Origin: Diphasiastrum complanatum
Taxonomy: Eukaryota > Streptophyta > Lycopodiopsida > Lycopodiales > Lycopodiaceae
Assembly: GCA_029204225.1 (NCBI GenBank)
Contig: CM055097.1
Span: forward strand, 4,250,620-4,314,619
Length of the DNA: 64,000 nt
Reading direction: 5' to 3'
A program made the position numbers and the translations under genes. The notes beneath the pieces were generated by a model. It was given only the letters and a program-made list of their open reading frames with translations. It was not told where the DNA came from and did not search any database. The first letter of the stretch is position 1. Each line of letters opens with the position of its first letter. Shown here piece after piece: positions 1-12,844 of this stretch.

Positions 1-1776
1 GGAGGAGGAGCTTCCAAGTGAAGAAGAACTTGAGGATCCACCTCAAGATGCAAGAACTCCAAGAAGATCTACAAGGGCAAGATCCGAGCCATTGAGGCTC
101 ACCTATGATGGTCAAGGTGATCAAAGGGAAGGCTCATCATCTTTCACATCTTACACCTTTCTTACTTCAATGTTAGATGAGCCAACATGCTATAAAGATG
201 CTTGTAAGTCTAAAACTTGGATGGATGCTATGCAAGTAGAGTATGATGCTCTTATTGAGAATCATACTTGGGATCTTGTGGATCTTCCTCAAGGGAAAAA
301 ACCTCTTGATTGCAAGTGGGTTTTTAGGTTGAAGTATAATCAAGATGGATCAATAAGCAAGCATAAAGCTAGGCTTGTTGCCAAAGGTTTTTTACAAACC
401 AAAGGCATTGATTATGATGAGACTTTTGCTCCTGTGGCTAAGCTTGTTACTATCAGGTTGATCATTAGTCTTGCTACAACCTTCAATTGGGAGCTATTCC
501 AACTTGACTTCACAAATGCATTCCTCAATGGTTATTTGGAAGAAGAGATCTACATGAGGCAACCCGAGGGCTTCATCAAGGCAAAGCATGAAGGAAAGGT
601 GTGTTTTTTGAAGAAGAGCCTTTATGGGCTCAAGCAAGCACCTAGAGCATGGTACTCTAGGCTAAACTCTTTTCTCTTTTTCATCAATTTTGTAATGAGT
701 GCCTATGATCCATCATTGTATATAAGTTTTCATGATGGCATGATCATTATTCTTGTTTTGTATGTAGATGACATTATCTTGAGTGGTAATGATCTAGATG
801 GAATTAGAGATGTAAAAATTGCTTTAGCAAAAGAGTTTAAGATGGTAGATCTCGGCCTATTGAGCTTCATTCTTGGAATAGAGGTTATTAGAGGATGTGA
901 TTTTAGCGTCATTTGTCAATCTAAATATGCTACATCCATCCTAGATAGATTTGGAATGAAGAATTGTAAAGGCATTGAGACACCAGTGGAGCAACATGTA
1001 AAAGCATCTATTGGTTGTGATGAAGCATCCTTTGAGGACATCACATTATATAGAAGGTTTATTGGCTCCTTGATCTATTTAACTATAACTAGACTAATAT
1101 TAGTTATAGTGTTGGAAAGTTAAGCCAATTCATGCAAAGTCCTCTAGTTTCACATTGGAAGATGGACAAAAGAGTTCTTAGATACATTTCATTCACTAAG
1201 AATTTTGGTATTTTGTATAGAGGAACTAATCTTGGCTTAAGAGCCTATAGTGACTCGGATTTTGCAGGTGACAAAGTGGATAGAAGATCAACAAGTGCCT
1301 TTGCCACCTTTCTATGTGATGGAGTAGTATCATGGCTTTCCAAAAAGCAAGATACCATCTCCCTATCTTCCACAGAATCCGAATACAAGGCCTTGATATC
1401 AACATGCAAGGAGGTCTTGTGGCTCAAAAGGCTATCGGTGGAGCTTCATGTCATGGAGGAGGAGATCCCTATCATCTATTGTGACAACCAATCAGCCCAA
1501 TCACTTGCAACTAATCCTACATTCCATGCAAGGAGCAAACACATCGAAATTGCTCATCATTTCGTGAGGGAAAAAGTGCAAGCTAAAGAGATCAAGCTCC
1601 AACACGTGCCATCATCAAGTTGCTTGGCTGATTTGTTTACTAAACCTTTACCTAAAGATTCATTTGTCAAGCTTAGATCTTCAATTGGAGTTATTGATAA
1701 AAGCATTGTGATCTCCAAGGCTAGATTTGAGGAGGAGTGTGAAAAATTGCCTACATTGGCAAATCTAGCCATGTAG
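1..1776 (+). pseudogene. Ty1/copia pol remnant: reverse transcriptase and RNase H
   Basis: This is the 3' part of a copia polyprotein, entering the window mid-gene. The first ~90 bases encode the acidic linker before RT. RT follows, with GCKWVF-like (DCKWVFRLK), DYDETFAPVAK and the catalytic YVDDI at about 760-775. A one-base frameshift near 1095-1125 breaks RT from the RNase H part, which resumes in another frame (SLSSTESEYKAL near 1365-1400; CDNQSAQSLATNP; HARSKHIEI). The final codons run into the LTR that begins at 1738. RT and RNase H would copy element RNA to DNA in cytoplasmic particles. The frameshift makes this copy defective. The 5' part lies outside the window. Confidence 0.93.
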
Positions 1777-2420
1777 AATATTGTACATTTTGTCGATATT
1801 GTTTGTTGGTTATTTGAATGGCCAAAGTGCCACTTGTACATACACACCTAAAGTAGGTTACCACGAGTCAAGAGGAGTGGTTGTGTCTATTTGGTAGTGA
1901 TTCCTACTTTGTAGGATCTAGACCATGATTTATGATGAGATTTGTACCTACCATGCACCTACCAAGCATGACTCTTGGATCTAGGCTAGGGTTTTCACAT
2001 TAGGGCAAGAAAGTGGAGTCTACTTTCTTATTACATGCTGGATTTTCACCTAACTTTGCAAAGGAAGTGTGTTTTACTATGTATTCCCATTCTCCATAGT
2101 GAGAAGATAGAAACTTTTTGGAGCCTCAAGGAGAAACTCGAGTTTCCTCTTATTGTATGGTGATTATTCTTGATTTCCAATGAAACCCAGCTTTGGCACT
2201 TTGTAAACATTGTCTACAGGCCGTACTACAGCCTTATTTCCACACGTGTGGAGTTGGATTATACTATTTGATCAATGCTTTGATTGTCTCTACTTGTTTC
2301 CTATCAAGCTGCTAAACTAGATCTTGTTTTCTGATGACTAGTTTATGATAGATTGTTTAACAAGCATACAATTACCTTGTGGATCATTCAAAGATCCATT
2401 TATGGTCCTTAGTACTGTAA
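1738..2420 (+). repeat. 3' LTR of the copia remnant (3' end truncated)
   Basis: The LTR starts TGTGAAAAATTGCC directly after a purine tract (GAGGAGGAG). It ends near TTTATGGTCCTTAGTACTGTA. The same start and end occur in the solo LTR at 55923-56622 and in the minus-strand LTR beginning at 24193, so all three are one LTR family. The family's terminal TTTCACA is missing here and gypsy integrase sequence follows at once, so the last few bases were lost. A CCACACGTGTGG palindrome lies near 2240. Confidence 0.8.
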
Positions 2421-3640
2421 AAGAAAATTTTTGCTTAAGGCATCACCCTTTCAACTCATAGTAGGACAATTATACAAAAGAGGCACTGACGGTATTATAC
2501 GCAGATGCGCTTATGAATCTGAGATACAACCTATCATATCTCAAGCACATGAGGGCATTCGTGGCGGTCACTTCTCAGCTGAAGCGACTACTAAGATCAT
2601 CCTCAGAGCGGGCTTATGGTGGCCATCACTGTTTAAGGATACCTTTGCAATCATTAAAACATGTGATGTTTGCCAATGAGCCAAAAAGAATACAAAAGCA
2701 GACTTCACCCCGCTGACACCCATTATAGAAGGTGAACCCTTCCATAAATGGGGTATGGACTTTGTTGGGCCCATAAGCCTAGCAACAAAGAATATCCAAG
2801 CATGGTATATCCTGATCGCAATGGATTATGCAACCAAGTGGGTAGAAGCACGTGCAACAAAGGACGCCAATGCGAAGACCGTAGCACATTTTCTTTATGA
2901 AAATATTATTACGTGCTTTGGGTGTCCAGTTGAGCTTGTTAGTGACCGAGGCACTCACTTCTTAAATGAAGTGATCGATAATCTCCTCTACCATTACCTT
3001 GTTGTCCACCACAAAAGTACTCTGTACTATCCTAGATGTAATGGCTAGGCAAAATCCACCAACAAGACGATTTGCAAAATGTTAACCACGATAGTCGAAA
3101 CAAGTCGATCAGATTGGGAAACCAAACTATTCTCCGCTATCTGGGCATATGGCACAGCTCCCAAGAAGGCCACATGATGGGTTACCCCATTCCATCTCGT
3201 ATATGGTCAAGAGGTAGTAATGCCTGTTGAGTTGAATTTCTAGTTCCTTCATTGCGAGTCATGCAAGCTTTCTCTACAAATGTATGTGAGAAAGCTACCG
3301 TTGAACAACAAGTAAATAACAAGCTATTTACGTTATTGTGTGAGACTCGACCCGTATTGTATCACGCACAATTAGTGGTCGTCACCAAAAAGCTTGGCAT
3401 GATCGTCAACTGCGTAATAAAGATCTACACCTAGGTGATCAGGTGCTTCTCTATACAGAAGCACCCAGGGAAATTAAAATTCAGAAGCAAAGGACCATAC
3501 GTTATTAATAAAATCTTTCCTAATCGGGACCTGTGCAATTGGAAACACTTGATGGAATCCTCATTTGTCGAGTATTGTGTGCTCGCAATATTTAATAATG
3601 GTAATAGGCCTAAATGTCCTGTATGATACCAAAGGGTGCA
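2421..3640 (+). pseudogene. Ty3/gypsy integrase pseudogene
   Basis: Translation gives a gypsy-type integrase in several short pieces. It has an HHCC zinc-binding module (AHEG...GGHFSAEAT, then KTCDVCQ, 2520-2680). The catalytic core follows (MDFVGPISLA; ATKWVEA near 2840; SDRGTHF near 2942, second Asp). A later part reads WETKLFSAIWAY...TPFHLVYGQE near 3115-3215. Stop codons interrupt after CDVCQ, after YPRCNG and elsewhere. No RT or LTR of the same element is seen beside it, so it is an isolated fragment lying against the copia LTR. Confidence 0.88.
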
Positions 3641-3873
3641 AGCAGTCCCTATACATAGTTTTGTATTCATTGTCTTGTTCATTCATAATGAGAAGAGTGG
3701 AGAAGATTGTAACGGCTATGTTGTGTCTTATTCTTCATGTCTGATTTCTCTATCGTGATCCTAGTTCATTGGTTAATGGATTAGATAAGTGATGATTACA
3801 CTCATTGAATGTGATTGAGTTTTTTATAAGATTAATTTAAAATTAAATTTTGTATGATGATGGCGTTAAACCC

Positions 3874-3924
3874 CAAAGGCCATGTCAATTGGATTTGTTG
3901 TGGTGCCCATTGACATGGCCTTTG
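3874..3924. repeat. 16-bp perfect inverted repeat (hairpin)
   Basis: CAAAGGCCATGTCAAT at 3874-3889 is the exact reverse complement of 3909-3924, separated by 19 bases. The (TC)n run starts four bases later. It could fold as a cruciform or be the end of a small foldback element; nothing else supports either. Confidence 0.75.

Positions 3925-3927
<3 letters not shown>

Positions 3928-3955
<28 letters not shown>
3928..3955. repeat. (TC)n microsatellite
   Basis: Fourteen uninterrupted TC units. The stretch from 3957 to 4440 is C- and T-rich. It has overlapping short open frames but no recognisable protein, and I assign no gene there. Confidence 0.9.
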
Positions 3956-3958
<3 letters not shown>

Positions 3959-4466
3959 CTCCAAGCTGCCCAATGCCGTACAGAGAGACGTCCTAGCTTG
4001 TGCTGCTGCGCCGTCCCCTCCTCTTCCGACCCTCCATCGTCTCCATTTTCCCTTTCCTCAGGCCACGACACCCTTTCCCCTTTTACCTTGGCTGTTATGC
4101 GAAAACCAGGTCCATTCGAACCCCTTCTTTTTATTTTTACCTTTTCTCATCTGGAGTTCCGTCCCTTTCCAGCATTCCGTACTCTTCTTTGGTTGGTCGT
4201 TTGTTGTCACAACATCCATGCTTACCCATCTGCTTTTCTGTGACTACCCATCCATTCTTGACATTCTTCGCTCACCCACTACCTGCCCAATTCAACTAAC
4301 CGTGACAAAGACAAGATCTAGTGTCTATCCTCAACTCTTGAGCCTTGCGGTTGAGTGACTCGTTGTGGGACCATGGGAGTTGAGGCTTGACCTCTGAACC
4401 TGACAATGAAAAGGCTCAGGCCAAGGCTAGCCTGCATTTATTTGACTGAAAACTAGCCATTCACAT

Positions 4467-4640
4467 GCATTTGCAAGTTGCAATGCATGTGAAAGGCTAC
4501 TTTGCCTTTGAAAGAAAGGCAAAAATTTCAAAAGCATACTCACAATGAAAAGGCCGGGCCAGGCTTGGCATTTGCAAGTTTCAATGCACGTGAAAGGCTA
4601 GTTTGCCTGTCAAAGAAAGGCAAAAATTTCAAAAGCATGT
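4467..4640. repeat. Two-copy direct repeat, ~101-bp period
   Basis: GCATTTGCAAGTTGCAATGC at 4467 and a near copy at 4568 each continue for about 70 bases through a shared AAGAAAGGCAAAAATTTCAA block. The surrounding 4380-5290 is AT-rich, repeatedly uses TTTGAAAGG-type words, and holds no gene I can support. Confidence 0.7.
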
Positions 4641-5454
4641 CATTTGAAAGACAAACTTAAAAAGTGCCCTTTCATTTGAAAGGTAACTTTAAAAAATCAA
4701 ATGACATGCTAGTTGAAAAATTCAAAACTCTATTGTAAAATATAGCAAGAATATGTGTATGTGTGGTTGAAAGGTTCAAACTTATTTTATTTGAAAGGTA
4801 CCATTGCATTATACATGTCATGTGAAAGGTTAAAAAAAAAACCATCACGGTGATGAAAGGTAGGAGTGCACGTCAAATTCCAAGCTAACATGCCCTTGAC
4901 AATCTTATTGAATGTGCATCCTTGGATGGGAACGTGGCATTTAAAGCCTATGCATACTCTAGTGAAAGCTCTCCATCTTTTGGCCTACACTTTTTTGTTT
5001 GCCGAGTCCTACTATGTCAAGGGACTATATGCCTTTTAAAGAGATTAAAAAACTTAAGCAAAGTGTCAATTTAAAGGCAATTTCAAAAAAGGAAAATTTA
5101 ATTCGAAAGGCAAAATTAAAAGCTGATTTTTTGCGAGGATCTAAAATTGAAAATTGTCATTATAAGGTTCATGCTTTTGGTTTGAAAGGTAATCATGGTG
5201 CATGAGACATACAAATTGTTTGAATTTCAAAACTAAAAAAGCCTTCATTTTGAAAGGAGACACATACTTTCAAATCCCAAAAAAAATTGGGTGTTACCCT
5301 TAAGCAACAAGCAACAAATGAGGGTAAGTTCAATTATTTGAAGATCATTGAAGACTTGGCCATCTTCAAGAACTTCCACGAATTAGCATTTAGAACACTC
5401 TGCAGAAATTCACTAAGTGTCGCAACAGTCTGCAGAAATGAACTATGTTTTTCC

Positions 5455-5670
5455 ATAGTGTCGGCTTTTTCCGAAATGCGACAGTGTCGGCTTTTTCCGA
5501 AATGCAACAGTGTCAACTTTTCCCGAAATGCGACAATGTCGGCTTTTCTCGAAATGTGACACTTCAGCATAGTTCAACAGTTCAATTATTTTCAACAGTG
5601 TCAATTTTTTTGCATTTCCCCGAAATGCAACAATGTCTGCTTTTTGCGACAGTGTCGGCTTTTTGCGACA
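5455..5670. repeat. ~26-bp degenerate minisatellite
   Basis: Four to five consecutive units of a CAGTGTCGGCTTTTTCCGAA-type word followed by ATGCGA, then shorter and decayed units to about 5670. The short open frames on both strands here are produced by the repeat. No gene is assigned between 5670 and 7810: the open frames there (for example 6014-6583) match no family I recognise and have no supporting signals. Confidence 0.8.
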
Positions 5671-7811
5671 CTTGGCTTCAGCTTCTTCCTTTCAACTATT
5701 TTGAAGAAGTTAAACCTTTTTAAGGGCACTGTCAGCTTTTTCGCAAATTCCTGAAGAGAAAAAAATATCGACAGTCGTCTATTTTCAACGAGGAACGTTC
5801 CCAGCCACTTTCCAAAAATGCGAAGTGAGAGAAAGTCACTTCACGTAAAATGCGAAGTACGCTAAGCTCAACTAATCGGCTTGCAAAGTAAAATAAAGTT
5901 TATTGTAGTCCAATCTTCCCTTACTAGTTTTTTGTTATGAGTACTACGGCCAATCCATTCTAGCACCGTATCAAGGCATCCACCATACTGATTAGTTTGC
6001 TGGTTTTTGGTCCGTGTCGTTAAATAAACCACATTACGCATTTGAAACAAGCCAAAAGAGCATAGCAATTAATGAGCGTGTAAGCGGTTTGTACCGGTAC
6101 ATGAGTTTTGCGACAAATCCATGCCATCCCATCACTCTTGTCTGTACACCGACAATGTACGGTGCTCGTGACTTCTTGAGCAAATCCATGCTATACAAGA
6201 GTCTGCAAACCTTACTTACCGTTCTTACAATTTTAAGTCATACTAGTGCTTTAAGACATTACACGAGAAATTGCTATAAGATAGTGCAAGTAAATATTTG
6301 CGTAAGCCTATTCATACTAAGACCGGGGCATCCCTGTCATTCTGATCCTATGCATGACTTCGTTCTTGGTACAAAACCATGCACTTACAAGAACACACAA
6401 GAAGTACGCAAATCCTTGTCTAGAAATCAGCTTGCTATAGATTCCAGGGTTATGATCATTCAAAAAGCAAGCATTGATCTATTACGTGAAAAATATACAT
6501 GGTTATCATATCATACTGCTTTGTTTCTAGAAAAAAACCTTTATCAAGCTTACTCGGTCACCATGTGTTTTGAGCCATACTAATAGAAACTCGTGAAAAT
6601 ACATGCTTTTCTGACCTGAATGGTAGACAAGACCGATTCTTGCAAAGTGATCACATTCGTGGTATGTAAATGCGAGGATTGACCTTCTGTATCCATTTCT
6701 AGAAAACATAATAGCGTAGAGACATGTGTACAAATAATCCGATTGATTTATAGCATATACCAAATGAGTTTGTTGTCTTTTTTTAAAAGCAAATTCTGGA
6801 GTGTAAATGTTCCGAGTGTCATACGTACCTTGTACTTGTTGTCAACTGGAGTATACCTAACCCCTTTGTGCTTTCATGCTATACAACTGTATGAGACAGA
6901 GATAATCATGTGTATAATCTATAATCGTAGTGAGCTCTCTTCTGATATTGATACGCATACACTTAGATAGCATTCGATTATAATCGTTTCTTTCATCAAC
7001 CGTCAGTATATTGTGATAACGACATATTTCTAGCATATATGTGAGAACTTGTGAAGAATAAAACATGCATCGCTGTCAACCCAACGAGCTATGCTAGTTT
7101 ACATACACCTACTTGTTGGTCAGCGATTTCCAACAAAAATTCTCAGCGCTATTAAGCGCTTCCATACTCGCGCTGTAGCATTCTACCTCAGTGATTTCAT
7201 ATGTATATGGTAGCGCTACCACAACCTTCATCACTATCAAATAGGCTCAGATTTGAGTGCCCTCAAATGGCCATCGTTGGCTTGTAGAGCCAATACATAA
7301 ACTAGCAAGTATTGCAAGCTATCATGCATGCATACAACAATATTTGATCCTCTCATATGCTTGCTAACAAAGCTACTACGGAAATGACTAGAATGCCAAA
7401 GGTTGCAACCAAAATCATTTATCTCTTTTGCATACAAAGCTTTCACAGCAGAAGTAAACAAGCCCGCTTACCAAATTGTTTTGGAGTATGCTCTCTGATC
7501 GTTGCTATGTAAGCTCTCACACTGCATTTCTTGTCAAGCCAAAGCAGAAGGTAAAAGAGGAAGATGAGAGAAGAGGAGAGAGGGCATGGAGAAAGAATTC
7601 AAGCCCAATCCATCCTCATATAGATGCATTTGAAACAAGAGTACTCAAGAAGCAAAGGGATTGTGTCCGTAGGAAATACCTTCATTGATCTTGACCGTTG
7701 AAGTGGCATTGGTGGTTTTCAAATTTCCCTCCAAAAATTACAAAGGGTCATATATCTTTTTTTAACAAAAACCAAGGGCCAAGTGTAGAATGAAGAAGTT
7801 GTGTACCATTC

Positions 7812-7971
<160 letters not shown>

Positions 7972-8041
7972 CCACCAACCAATACCTATAGTTAGTGAAT
8001 CCCCTAGGGGGAAGCTAGCTCCCCCCTAAGGGTAAGCTAAC

Positions 8042-9645
8042 AACCCACCAAGAGATTGTCAATGTTTTTAGGCAATTCAAATAACAGTCCAGGAAATTTT
8101 TCATGAAGTAATAGCTTGTTAATAATCATACATAATTTATCACGGGGAAACCCGTTACCCTGAAATGTATCAGCCAGTGTTCGTACTTCCTTAAGAAAAG
8201 TTTATTGTTTGTTACAACAGTACATGGCAGCAATTGCTTGCGATATATGAACTAAAAATAGCTCTGTTTAAAGCCAGGTGTATATATTGCAGAAAGCGAA
8301 AGGGGAGGTCTCTTCTCTTTTCATATTTGGAAAGCAGTGAATAGCTTGTAAAAGGGTCGAAAGTGATTGTAATATTCAAAAAGTTTGCTGAATTCTCCGT
8401 ATCATTACTCGCATCAATCTCAAGATACTCCAAAGGATATATCCAGAATGGATTATCCACCATTCTAGGTTGGGTTTTATCCAACAAGCGTCCCACCATG
8501 TGATTGTTGATAAAGCAAATATCATCTATATATTTGAACAAATATTTGAAGTTATTCATATAATCGATAAGCCCGAGTTTTGCAAGTCTTTTGACAAATT
8601 CCATTTCAAAGAATAACAAATACCAGTTGCACCATAGAGATGAGCATGAAAAGCCCATAGGTATTCCTTGGATTTGTCGCCAAGTACGATCTCCCAATCT
8701 TATAATACAGTTGTCTATCAAGTAAGAGTTCCATTTACATAAAGTGTCCTTGTCAATATCATTCCATTCATCTGAAGTTGCCTTTTCATAAGCCCACTTC
8801 AACTCATTGGACCCATAGAGTCGTTAAACATATTTAAGTATTCTGATATTGGCAACTTTGAATGCCAAGCAAATTAGTTTTGTCATAATAGTTTTAAGAC
8901 TGTCAGCTCCTTCCAACGGTATATCTTAATAGCATTTGAAAATGTCTGTTGCTTTCACCAAGTATATGGATTTAGGTAGATTTAGATAGAAGTCAACTGA
9001 TGAATCACAATGCCAGAGTAAAGAAGTATCCCCATTTAGGACGCTCTTGTATGTTTTTGCCTTTAGGCCTGCATATTTCATAATGAAAGGATACAGCATA
9101 CGAAGAGCACCTGTCAGGAATTTTGCAAGTCTGAAAAAATAGCAATCATGTGCATTCATCGAAATGCATTCTTATTCGTCTTATAGGTGCAGAGTAGGTA
9201 CGATAATTCTTTTGAATATAAGAAATCATCGGAAAGTAAGTCACTCATAGATGTATTAATGCATTCTAAGGAATTTAAGACGACATTACTTGTAGAATCA
9301 GGGAAAGGTGTAAATTTGGGGCTGTCAAGTCTCTCCATAGCCAGTTTACATACAAGATAAATGCAAATAAAACAAGGGTTGTGTTGTGCCTTATCAATTC
9401 CATTGACATACAAGTGTTTAGCAATCCATTTGCGTTCATCATTGGCAGCCTCTTTTTTATGCAATGAAACAGTACATCCTTGAATCCTTTTTTTATCCTT
9501 TAAAAAATCTAGGGCACTTTTCTTACAAAATTCAGCATGCATATTTATATCTATAATAGGGTACATAGGTAAGTGTTCCATGAGTTTGAACCATCCATCA
9601 TGTAATTCAGTAGCAATACTTTGAATATTAGTAGAAAGAAAAGTA
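8042..9645 (-). pseudogene. Penelope-like (probably endonuclease-lacking) reverse transcriptase pseudogene
   Basis: Reading right to left, an N-terminal region (9156-9645) precedes YLVKATDIFKCY, which holds the first catalytic Asp (near 8945), then DIPLEG. A later frame (8212-8830) has DNCII, GIPMGFSCSSLWCNW, FKYIDDICFIN with the catalytic Asp pair (near 8515-8540), NPFWIYPLEYLEI and a KRRDLPF...QYI block. A last piece to 8042 reads LADTFQGNGFPRDKL. This motif order is that of Penelope-like elements and differs from LTR-retrotransposon RT (no YVDD, no RNase H). No GIY-YIG endonuclease follows before the frame ends, which suggests an endonuclease-lacking type. Stops and frameshifts occur near 8210, 8810, 8925 and 9157. 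The right edge abuts copia sequence at about 9646. Family assignment rests on motif memory, not a search. Confidence 0.72.
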
Positions 9646-11026
9646 CCTTCAAGGCTCACATATGATCAAAAGGGAAATTACGTTGCTTTCCTAATCTCTT
9701 TGGATGAGCCTACAAGTGTAGATCAAGCAAGGAAAGAAGAGGAGTGGATCCAAGCAATGGATCTTGAGTATCAAGCTCTTATAAAGAATAGAACATGGAC
9801 ATTGGTGGAGTTGCCTAAGGACAAGAAAGCTATTGGATGCAAATGGATCTTCAAGGTGAAGACAAACCAAGATGGATCTATCAACAAGTACAAGGCAAGG
9901 TTAGTGGCGAAAGGATATGCACACCAACAAGGGATTGACTATGATGAGAGGTAAGCATTCGAGTCATCATTTCACTTGCTACACTTTATGGATGGGATCT
10001 ATGGCAAATGGACATTTCAAATGCATTCTTGAATGGTGATCTTGAGGAGGAAGTGTACATGGAGCAACACGAGAGCTACATTTCATCAACAAAGCCAAAT
10101 CATGTGTGTCTTCTACAAAAGAGTTTGTATGGCCTTAAGCAAGCACCAAGGAGTTGGTATGCTAAGCTTAACATTTTTTTACTCTCTCAAGGCTTTGTTA
10201 TGAGTGAGTATGATCATTCACTTTATTATAGGTTTTCTGGAAATGATGTTACCATCTTGCTAATCTATGTGGATATAGCATCTTGAGTGGTGGAGACTAT
10301 CAAGATGTGGAGGATATCAAGAATGCTCTTAAGAAGGAGTTTGAGGTGCATGATCTTAGTATTTTGCATTACATTTTTGGAATAGAAGTCATTAGATCTT
10401 CTCAATCTACTTTCATTTGTCAAGAGAAGTATGCTAATTCTATTCTAGAAAGATTTCGTATGGTAGATGCAAAAGCTATTGATACACCTATGGAGTCTCA
10501 TGTAAAGCTAACTATAAGAGGTAATGAAAGATCCTTCGAGGACATTACTCTCTATAGGAAGCTAGTTGGTTCACTCATCTATCTAGCCATTACTAAACCA
10601 GATCCAAACTATTTTGTTGGAAGGATGTCAAAGAAACAAGCGACTATCTCATTGTCATCTAGTGAGGCCGAGTACAAAGCTCTTACACATTGCACAAAGG
10701 AGATGGTATGGATCAAGAGGATGATCAAGGATCTTCACTTGCTGGATTTTTCAGAGAGCCCAATCATCTTTTGTTACAATAAATCAGCCCAAAGATTGGC
10801 ATCCAATGCTATCTTTCATGCTAGGAGCAAGCATATTGAGATACAATATCATTTTGTGAGGGAGCAAGTCATTGCAAAGGAGATGGAGCTTCAACATGTG
10901 TCTTCAAGGGGATGGGTAGCTGATATCTTCACCAAAGCATTAAGAAAGGACTTGTTCATAAATCATAGGACTTCACTTGGAGTGCTATCAAAGTCTATGC
11001 TAAAACTAGTTGAAGAGGGAGTGTGA
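9646..11026 (+). pseudogene. Ty1/copia pol remnant (relative of the intact element at 32167-38027)
   Basis: The frame begins with SRLTYDQKG and runs into RT (EWIQAMDLEYQAL, GCKWIFKVK). It closely follows the intact copia polyprotein near 34.4 kb. Damage: a small deletion at about 9950 removes the ETFAPVAK block; a deletion near 10273 turns YVDDI into YVDIAS plus a frameshift, destroying the active site; and about 70 codons between VGR and MSKKQ (near 10622) are lost, removing the start of RNase H. SLSSSEAEYKAL and HARSKHIEI remain. The stop codon is formed by GTGTGA, that is, by the first bases of the LTR. Confidence 0.93.
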
Positions 11027-11718
11027 AAGATTCAACTAGTTTCATCATATTTGCTATATTTCCATATTTGACATATTGAGGCCAAAACTTGTTTTAGACT
11101 TAAAGATTGACTTTTCAAAGTTCATTAGTCTAAATGTCATTTGAATAAACACTTTTTGAAAGTGTGGGAAAGTTAGAATGCGAGTTTGAGTAGATTCAAA
11201 TTTGAATAGTTGGGTACATTGAATCTAGACCCAAAAATAATAGAGTGCATTTTGAAGGAAATGCCAAGTGGCCAAATAGGGTTTAGACCTGTTATAAAAG
11301 GATGTAACTCGTGGAGAGAGCTATTTTCTCTCTTCTCTATCTCATTTCATGCTTATACATGGTTTTCTTGGATTCTACTATCCATTGGTGCACTATCTTG
11401 GTGATTGCTTGCAATTCTATGTGTAGAATGGTCATTTATTGTTATTTTCGGATCCACACGTGTGAAATACAATAGCTTGCTGGTTTTGTATGGACAACAA
11501 CAGTACTTTATCATTTCATTCAAGTTTGATCAAGTTCTATTAGTGTTTGCATCTCATTTTGTGTTTAGATGCTAATTTTTCTACATTGGCGAGATTGGTA
11601 GTGTATTTCTCTTTCTAACCAAAGATCATTCAAGTAAATTGGATCATAATAATCTAAAATCTTTCATATTGTTTGATTTTGGTAATACTACTCCGCAAGG
11701 CGTTCGATTGTAGACTCA
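11022..11718 (+). repeat. LTR following the copia remnant, then a primer-binding site
   Basis: The LTR starts TGTGAAAGATTC after the purine tract GAAGAGGGAG. It ends near ACTCA at 11718. A sequence matching an initiator-Met primer site (TGGTATCAGA, 11724-11733) follows. A 3' LTR should be followed by host DNA, not a primer site, so this LTR may join two element copies in tandem. A TCCACACGTGTGA palindrome lies near 11452. The right boundary is approximate. Confidence 0.65.
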
Positions 11719-11723
11719 TGTTA

Positions 11724-11733
11724 TGGTATCAGA
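11724..11733 (+). other. Primer-binding-site-like sequence
   Basis: TGGTATCAGA matches the complement of the 3' end of initiator tRNA-Met used by most plant copia elements. The next bases (AGCAGAGG) suggest one inserted base relative to TGGTATCAGAGC. Confidence 0.6.
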
Positions 11734-11973
11734 AGCAGAGGCAGAACAATGGTTGGCCACAAAATGTGTGGATGCTGTTTGGGTGGATGAGTGAATCAAG
11801 AAAACACCTCTGTTGAAGGCCCAACTACTGAAGTGCCTGACCAGTAAGACATGCAGGACTACTGAGGTTGAAATGTTGAAAGAAAATCTTGCTGCTAGTG
11901 AGGTTGTTGTGTCGTCTTCGTAGTATAGAGGTTCGTCGCTGGGAGTGGCAACCTCGCCTTCACCTGCATAGCA

Positions 11974-12473
<500 letters not shown>

Positions 12474-12844
12474 AGATAGTTAGAGATGGAATTAGAAATA
12501 GAAAGAGCTAGAGCTTTATTAAGAATAGAGATGATGCTTAACAATGGAAAATGGCCTCCTTATATAGTTGAGAGGGGAGCCCATCTTGGCTTTCATTGGC
12601 CCTTTCTAATTGGCTAGAATCATGATCTTAGCCATTCAAACTAAACTAATTGCAATCTAATGGTTCAATAAGAAGTCATATGACTCATGTGAGATTCCCT
12701 CAACTTAGAATATTATTTATTCTATTTAGGCCCCAAGTCTTTTATTCAACTTCTACCTAGCCATTTTGTTTGCTCATTGGGTTGGGCTTACACATGCAGG
12801 ACGCCAGTGTCTTTGCACTTATTATTTCAACTGTACAATGTACT
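12474..12844 (-). repeat. LTR-like repeat, copy 1
   Basis: About 370 bases shared almost word for word with 28599-29000, including CACTGGCGTCCTGCAT-like ends, GCCCAACCCAATGAGC and the AGTACATTGTAC edge. On the minus strand it has the order of an LTR: TATA box (CTATATAAGGAGG, 12553-12568) followed by AATAAA (12515-12520) and a CT-rich tail. The minus orientation and the pairing with 28599-29000 suggest the two LTRs of one old element. Copia, element A and other DNA would now lie between them. Confidence 0.7.

Noticed and set aside
3882-4358. Overlapping plus-strand open frames in C/T-rich DNA
   Set aside because: Low-complexity pyrimidine-rich sequence produces long frames on one strand. No recognisable protein.
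6014-6583. 189-codon plus-strand open frame
   Set aside because: No domain, no repeat of it elsewhere in the window, no promoter or splice signals, and codon pattern not clearly protein-like. Probably chance.
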